Assembly (NCBI GenBank): GCA_030613125.1
Contig: JAUWMO010000193.1
Span: forward strand, 1-6,629
Direction of reading: 5' to 3'
DNA from: Bacteroidota bacterium
GTDB taxonomy: Bacteria; Bacteroidota; Bacteroidia; Bacteroidales; VadinHA17
DNA: 6,629 nucleotides
The notes under the pieces were generated by a model. It made no database searches, was not told the origin of the DNA, and saw nothing but the letters and a program-made list of their open reading frames with translations. The translations under genes were made by a program, and so were the position numbers. Shown piece by piece: positions 5,277 to 6,629 of the stretch; position 1 is the first letter of the stretch, and each line of letters begins with the position of its first letter.

Positions 5277-6464
5277 TTAAACCAATTCCTTCACCCGGTC
5301 GGCTGCTTCCTGAAAAGTGATTGCAGAATAGACTTTCAAACCCGAATCATCGATCAGCTGTTTACCTTCTTCAGCATTGGTACCCTGTAATCTGACAATT
5401 ACCGGAATTTTGATATCGCCAACTTTTTCATAAGCATCCACTACCCCCTGGGCAACCCTGTCGCATCTGACAATACCTCCAAATATATTAATTAGAATAG
5501 CTTTTACATTTGGATCTTTTAATATGATCCTGAATCCTGCTTCTACGGTTTCGGCATTGGCTGTACCACCCACATCGAGAAAGTTTGCAGGATCTCCACC
5601 GGAGAGTTTTATGATATCCATTGTAGCCATGGCAAGTCCGGCACCGTTTACCATGCAACCTACATTGCCATCAAGTTTAATAAAATTCAGATCATGCTTC
5701 CCTGCTTCAACTTCAGCCGGATCTTCTTCTGCCAGATCTCTCATTTCAAGATAATCCTTATGCCGGAACAGGGCATTGTCATCCAGGTTTACCTTACAAT
5801 CTACTGCAAGTATCTTTCCATCTGAAGTTTTAAGAACAGGATTAATTTCAAATAATGAGCTGTCGGTTTTTTCATATGCTGTGTATAAAGCCATTATAAA
5901 TCTAACCATGTCTTTAAATGCAGGTCCTGAAAGGCCCAGATTAAAGGCTACCCTCCTTGCCTGAAAAGGCATTATACCAACCTTCGGATCAATTTCTTCT
6001 TTAAAAATAAGGTGTGGTGTATTTTCCGCAACAGATTCAATATCTACGCCACCTTCAGTAGAGTACATAATTGTATTTCTTCCTGTCTCCCTGTTCAGGA
6101 GTACACTCATGTAGTACTCCTTGTGCTCCTCATCTCCCGGATAAAATACGTCTTCAGCAACCAGCACCTTGTGAACAGTTTTTCCTTCAGGGCCTGTCTG
6201 ATGAGTTATCAGGTTCATTCCGATCATTTTCTTAACAATTTCTTTTACTTCATCCAGTGATTTGGCCAGTTTCACACCTCCTCCTTTTCCCCTGCCTCCT
6301 GCATGGACCTGGGCTTTTATTACCCAAATTCCTGTTCCTGTTTGTTTTTGGATCTCCTTTGCAGCTTCAACAGCTTTTTCAGGAGTATCGGCAACAAGCC
6401 CTTCCTGTATTCTAACACCAAAACTTTTAAGAATAGATTTCCCCTGATATTCGTGTATGTTCAT
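5277..6464 (-). CDS. sucC: Succinyl-CoA ligase (ADP/GDP-forming) beta subunit
   Basis: This is a complete 395-residue beta subunit of succinyl-CoA synthetase, which with SucD interconverts succinyl-CoA and succinate while forming ATP or GTP in the TCA cycle. The N-terminal ATP-grasp domain begins MNIHEYQGKSIL and holds the nucleotide-binding stretch AQVHAGGRGKGGGVK (51-65). Magnesium-site residues follow in FEINPV (E206, N208) and VDCKVNLDDNALFRH (D222). The C-terminal ligase/CoA domain shows GCMVNGAGLAMATMD (269-283), GGDPANFLDVGGTA (289-302) and NIFGGIVRCD (326-335). Length and motifs are typical. ATG 6462-6464 preserves the canonical N-terminus. A matching promoter lies just upstream (6487-6518). 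No sucD follows on the minus strand, since the neighbouring region holds a plus-strand fragment, so the alpha subunit must be encoded elsewhere, as is common in Bacteroidota. No strong terminator hairpin is visible after the stop. Confidence 0.97.
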   Translation of the reverse strand: MNIHEYQGKSILKSFGVRIQEGLVADTPEKAVEAAKEIQKQTGTGIWVIKAQVHAGGRGKGGGVKLAKSLDEVKEIVKKMIGMNLITHQTGPEGKTVHKVLVAEDVFYPGDEEHKEYYMSVLLNRETGRNTIMYSTEGGVDIESVAENTPHLIFKEEIDPKVGIMPFQARRVAFNLGLSGPAFKDMVRFIMALYTAYEKTDSSLFEINPVLKTSDGKILAVDCKVNLDDNALFRHKDYLEMRDLAEEDPAEVEAGKHDLNFIKLDGNVGCMVNGAGLAMATMDIIKLSGGDPANFLDVGGTANAETVEAGFRIILKDPNVKAILINIFGGIVRCDRVAQGVVDAYEKVGDIKIPVIVRLQGTNAEEGKQLIDDSGLKVYSAITFQEAADRVKELV

Positions 6465-6486
6465 TTTGCTGGAATTTTAAAAGGTT

Positions 6487-6518
6487 TAAAAGTAATTCTT
6501 TTTATATGTAATTTCAAA
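6487..6518 (-). promoter_or_regulatory. Bacteroidota promoter of sucC (TTTG-N20-TACTTTTA)
   Basis: Read on the minus strand, TTTG (6518-6515) is followed after 20 bp by TACTTTTA (6494-6487), one mismatch from the -7 consensus. Transcription would begin near 6480, giving a leader of about 16 nt before the sucC ATG at 6464. Spacing is identical to the RDD promoter at 2649. Confidence 0.55.
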
Positions 6519-6531
6519 TGTTTTCTTTTTC

Positions 6532-6539
6532 TACTTTTG
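6532..6539 (+). promoter_or_regulatory. Bacteroidota -7 element (TACTTTTG) for the methyltransferase gene
   Basis: TACTTTTG exactly matches TAnnTTTG, 19 bp before ATG 6559. No clear TTTG box is found 20 bp upstream. With the sucC promoter it forms a compact divergent promoter region within 94 bp. Confidence 0.4.
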
Positions 6540-6558
6540 TATACAGAAAATCAAGGTG

Positions 6559-6629
6559 ATGAGGAAACTTCTCAATTCTGAACTTAACCGGAAATCGGTT
6601 GATGAATTTAAAAAAGCAGAAAAAATCCC
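6559..6629 (+). CDS. Probable TrmH/SpoU-family RNA methyltransferase (N-terminal 23 residues, partial)
   Basis: ATG 6559-6561, preceded by AAGG at 6553-6556, opens a frame that runs off the right edge. The visible residues begin MRKLLNSELNRKSVDEFK and continue KAEKI, with a proline next. The pattern MxKLxNxELNRxSxEEFKxxEKxP is the conserved N-terminal lead-in of a Bacteroidota SPOUT-type (TrmH family) RNA 2'-O-methyltransferase, which normally continues into a V-V-L-D-N-x-R-S motif. This recognition rests only on the short N-terminus; the SAM-binding knot is outside the window. The gene is divergent from sucC and would use the -7 element at 6532. Confidence 0.7.
   Translation, partial: MRKLLNSELNRKSVDEFKKAEKI

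Noticed and set aside
5524..6447. Several plus-strand ORFs across the sucC region
   Set aside because: All are antisense shadows of the highly conserved sucC.

Overview
The window reads as chromosomal DNA of a low-GC member of the Bacteroidota. The grounds are Bacteroidota-style promoters (TTTG, about 20 bp, TAnnTTTG), A-rich leaders with little Shine-Dalgarno signal, sucC without an adjacent sucD, and a CACAAAG-type inverted-repeat element of the kind scattered between genes in that phylum. The assignment is inference from sequence style, perhaps close to the Bacteroidales/Marinilabiliales, and no genus can be named.

Layout, left to right. (1) Positions 1-806, minus strand: the N-terminal 268 residues of a PHP-domain endonuclease Q family protein that runs off the left edge. 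(2) Positions 941-2569, plus strand: a compact cluster of a 100-residue three-helix membrane protein, a lone ABC-type ATPase that starts at GTG and overlaps the previous stop, a CobW/HypB-like GTPase cut short at 105 residues, and a 77-residue ORF 1 nt after that stop. The GTPase loses its second half abruptly after its Walker B and CxxC motifs, so this cluster looks damaged. (3) Positions 2703-3197: an RDD-family membrane protein with a good promoter. (4) Positions 3286-4354: two CDGSH iron-sulfur genes, one a Fer4_19-CDGSH fusion and one a stand-alone CDGSH protein. They are separated by 328 bp carrying a 7-bp tandem repeat and a MITE-like inverted-repeat element flanked by 12-bp direct repeats. 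(5) Positions 4538-5116: an Asp-box (BNR) beta-propeller fragment lacking a proper N-terminus and ending in mid-repeat. (6) Positions 6464-5277, minus strand: a complete sucC (succinyl-CoA ligase beta subunit) with a clear promoter. (7) From 6559, plus strand: the first 23 codons of a probable TrmH-family RNA methyltransferase, divergent from sucC.

Functionally, the right end is housekeeping (TCA cycle, RNA modification) and the left end is DNA repair. The middle is accessory: Fe-S/redox proteins, a probable metallocentre or cofactor maturation cluster in decay, a mobile-element remnant and a broken propeller gene. The most unusual item is the membrane protein/ABC ATPase/GTPase cluster. Its architecture suggests ATP- and GTP-driven maturation of some metalloenzyme, but no client can be named from this window.
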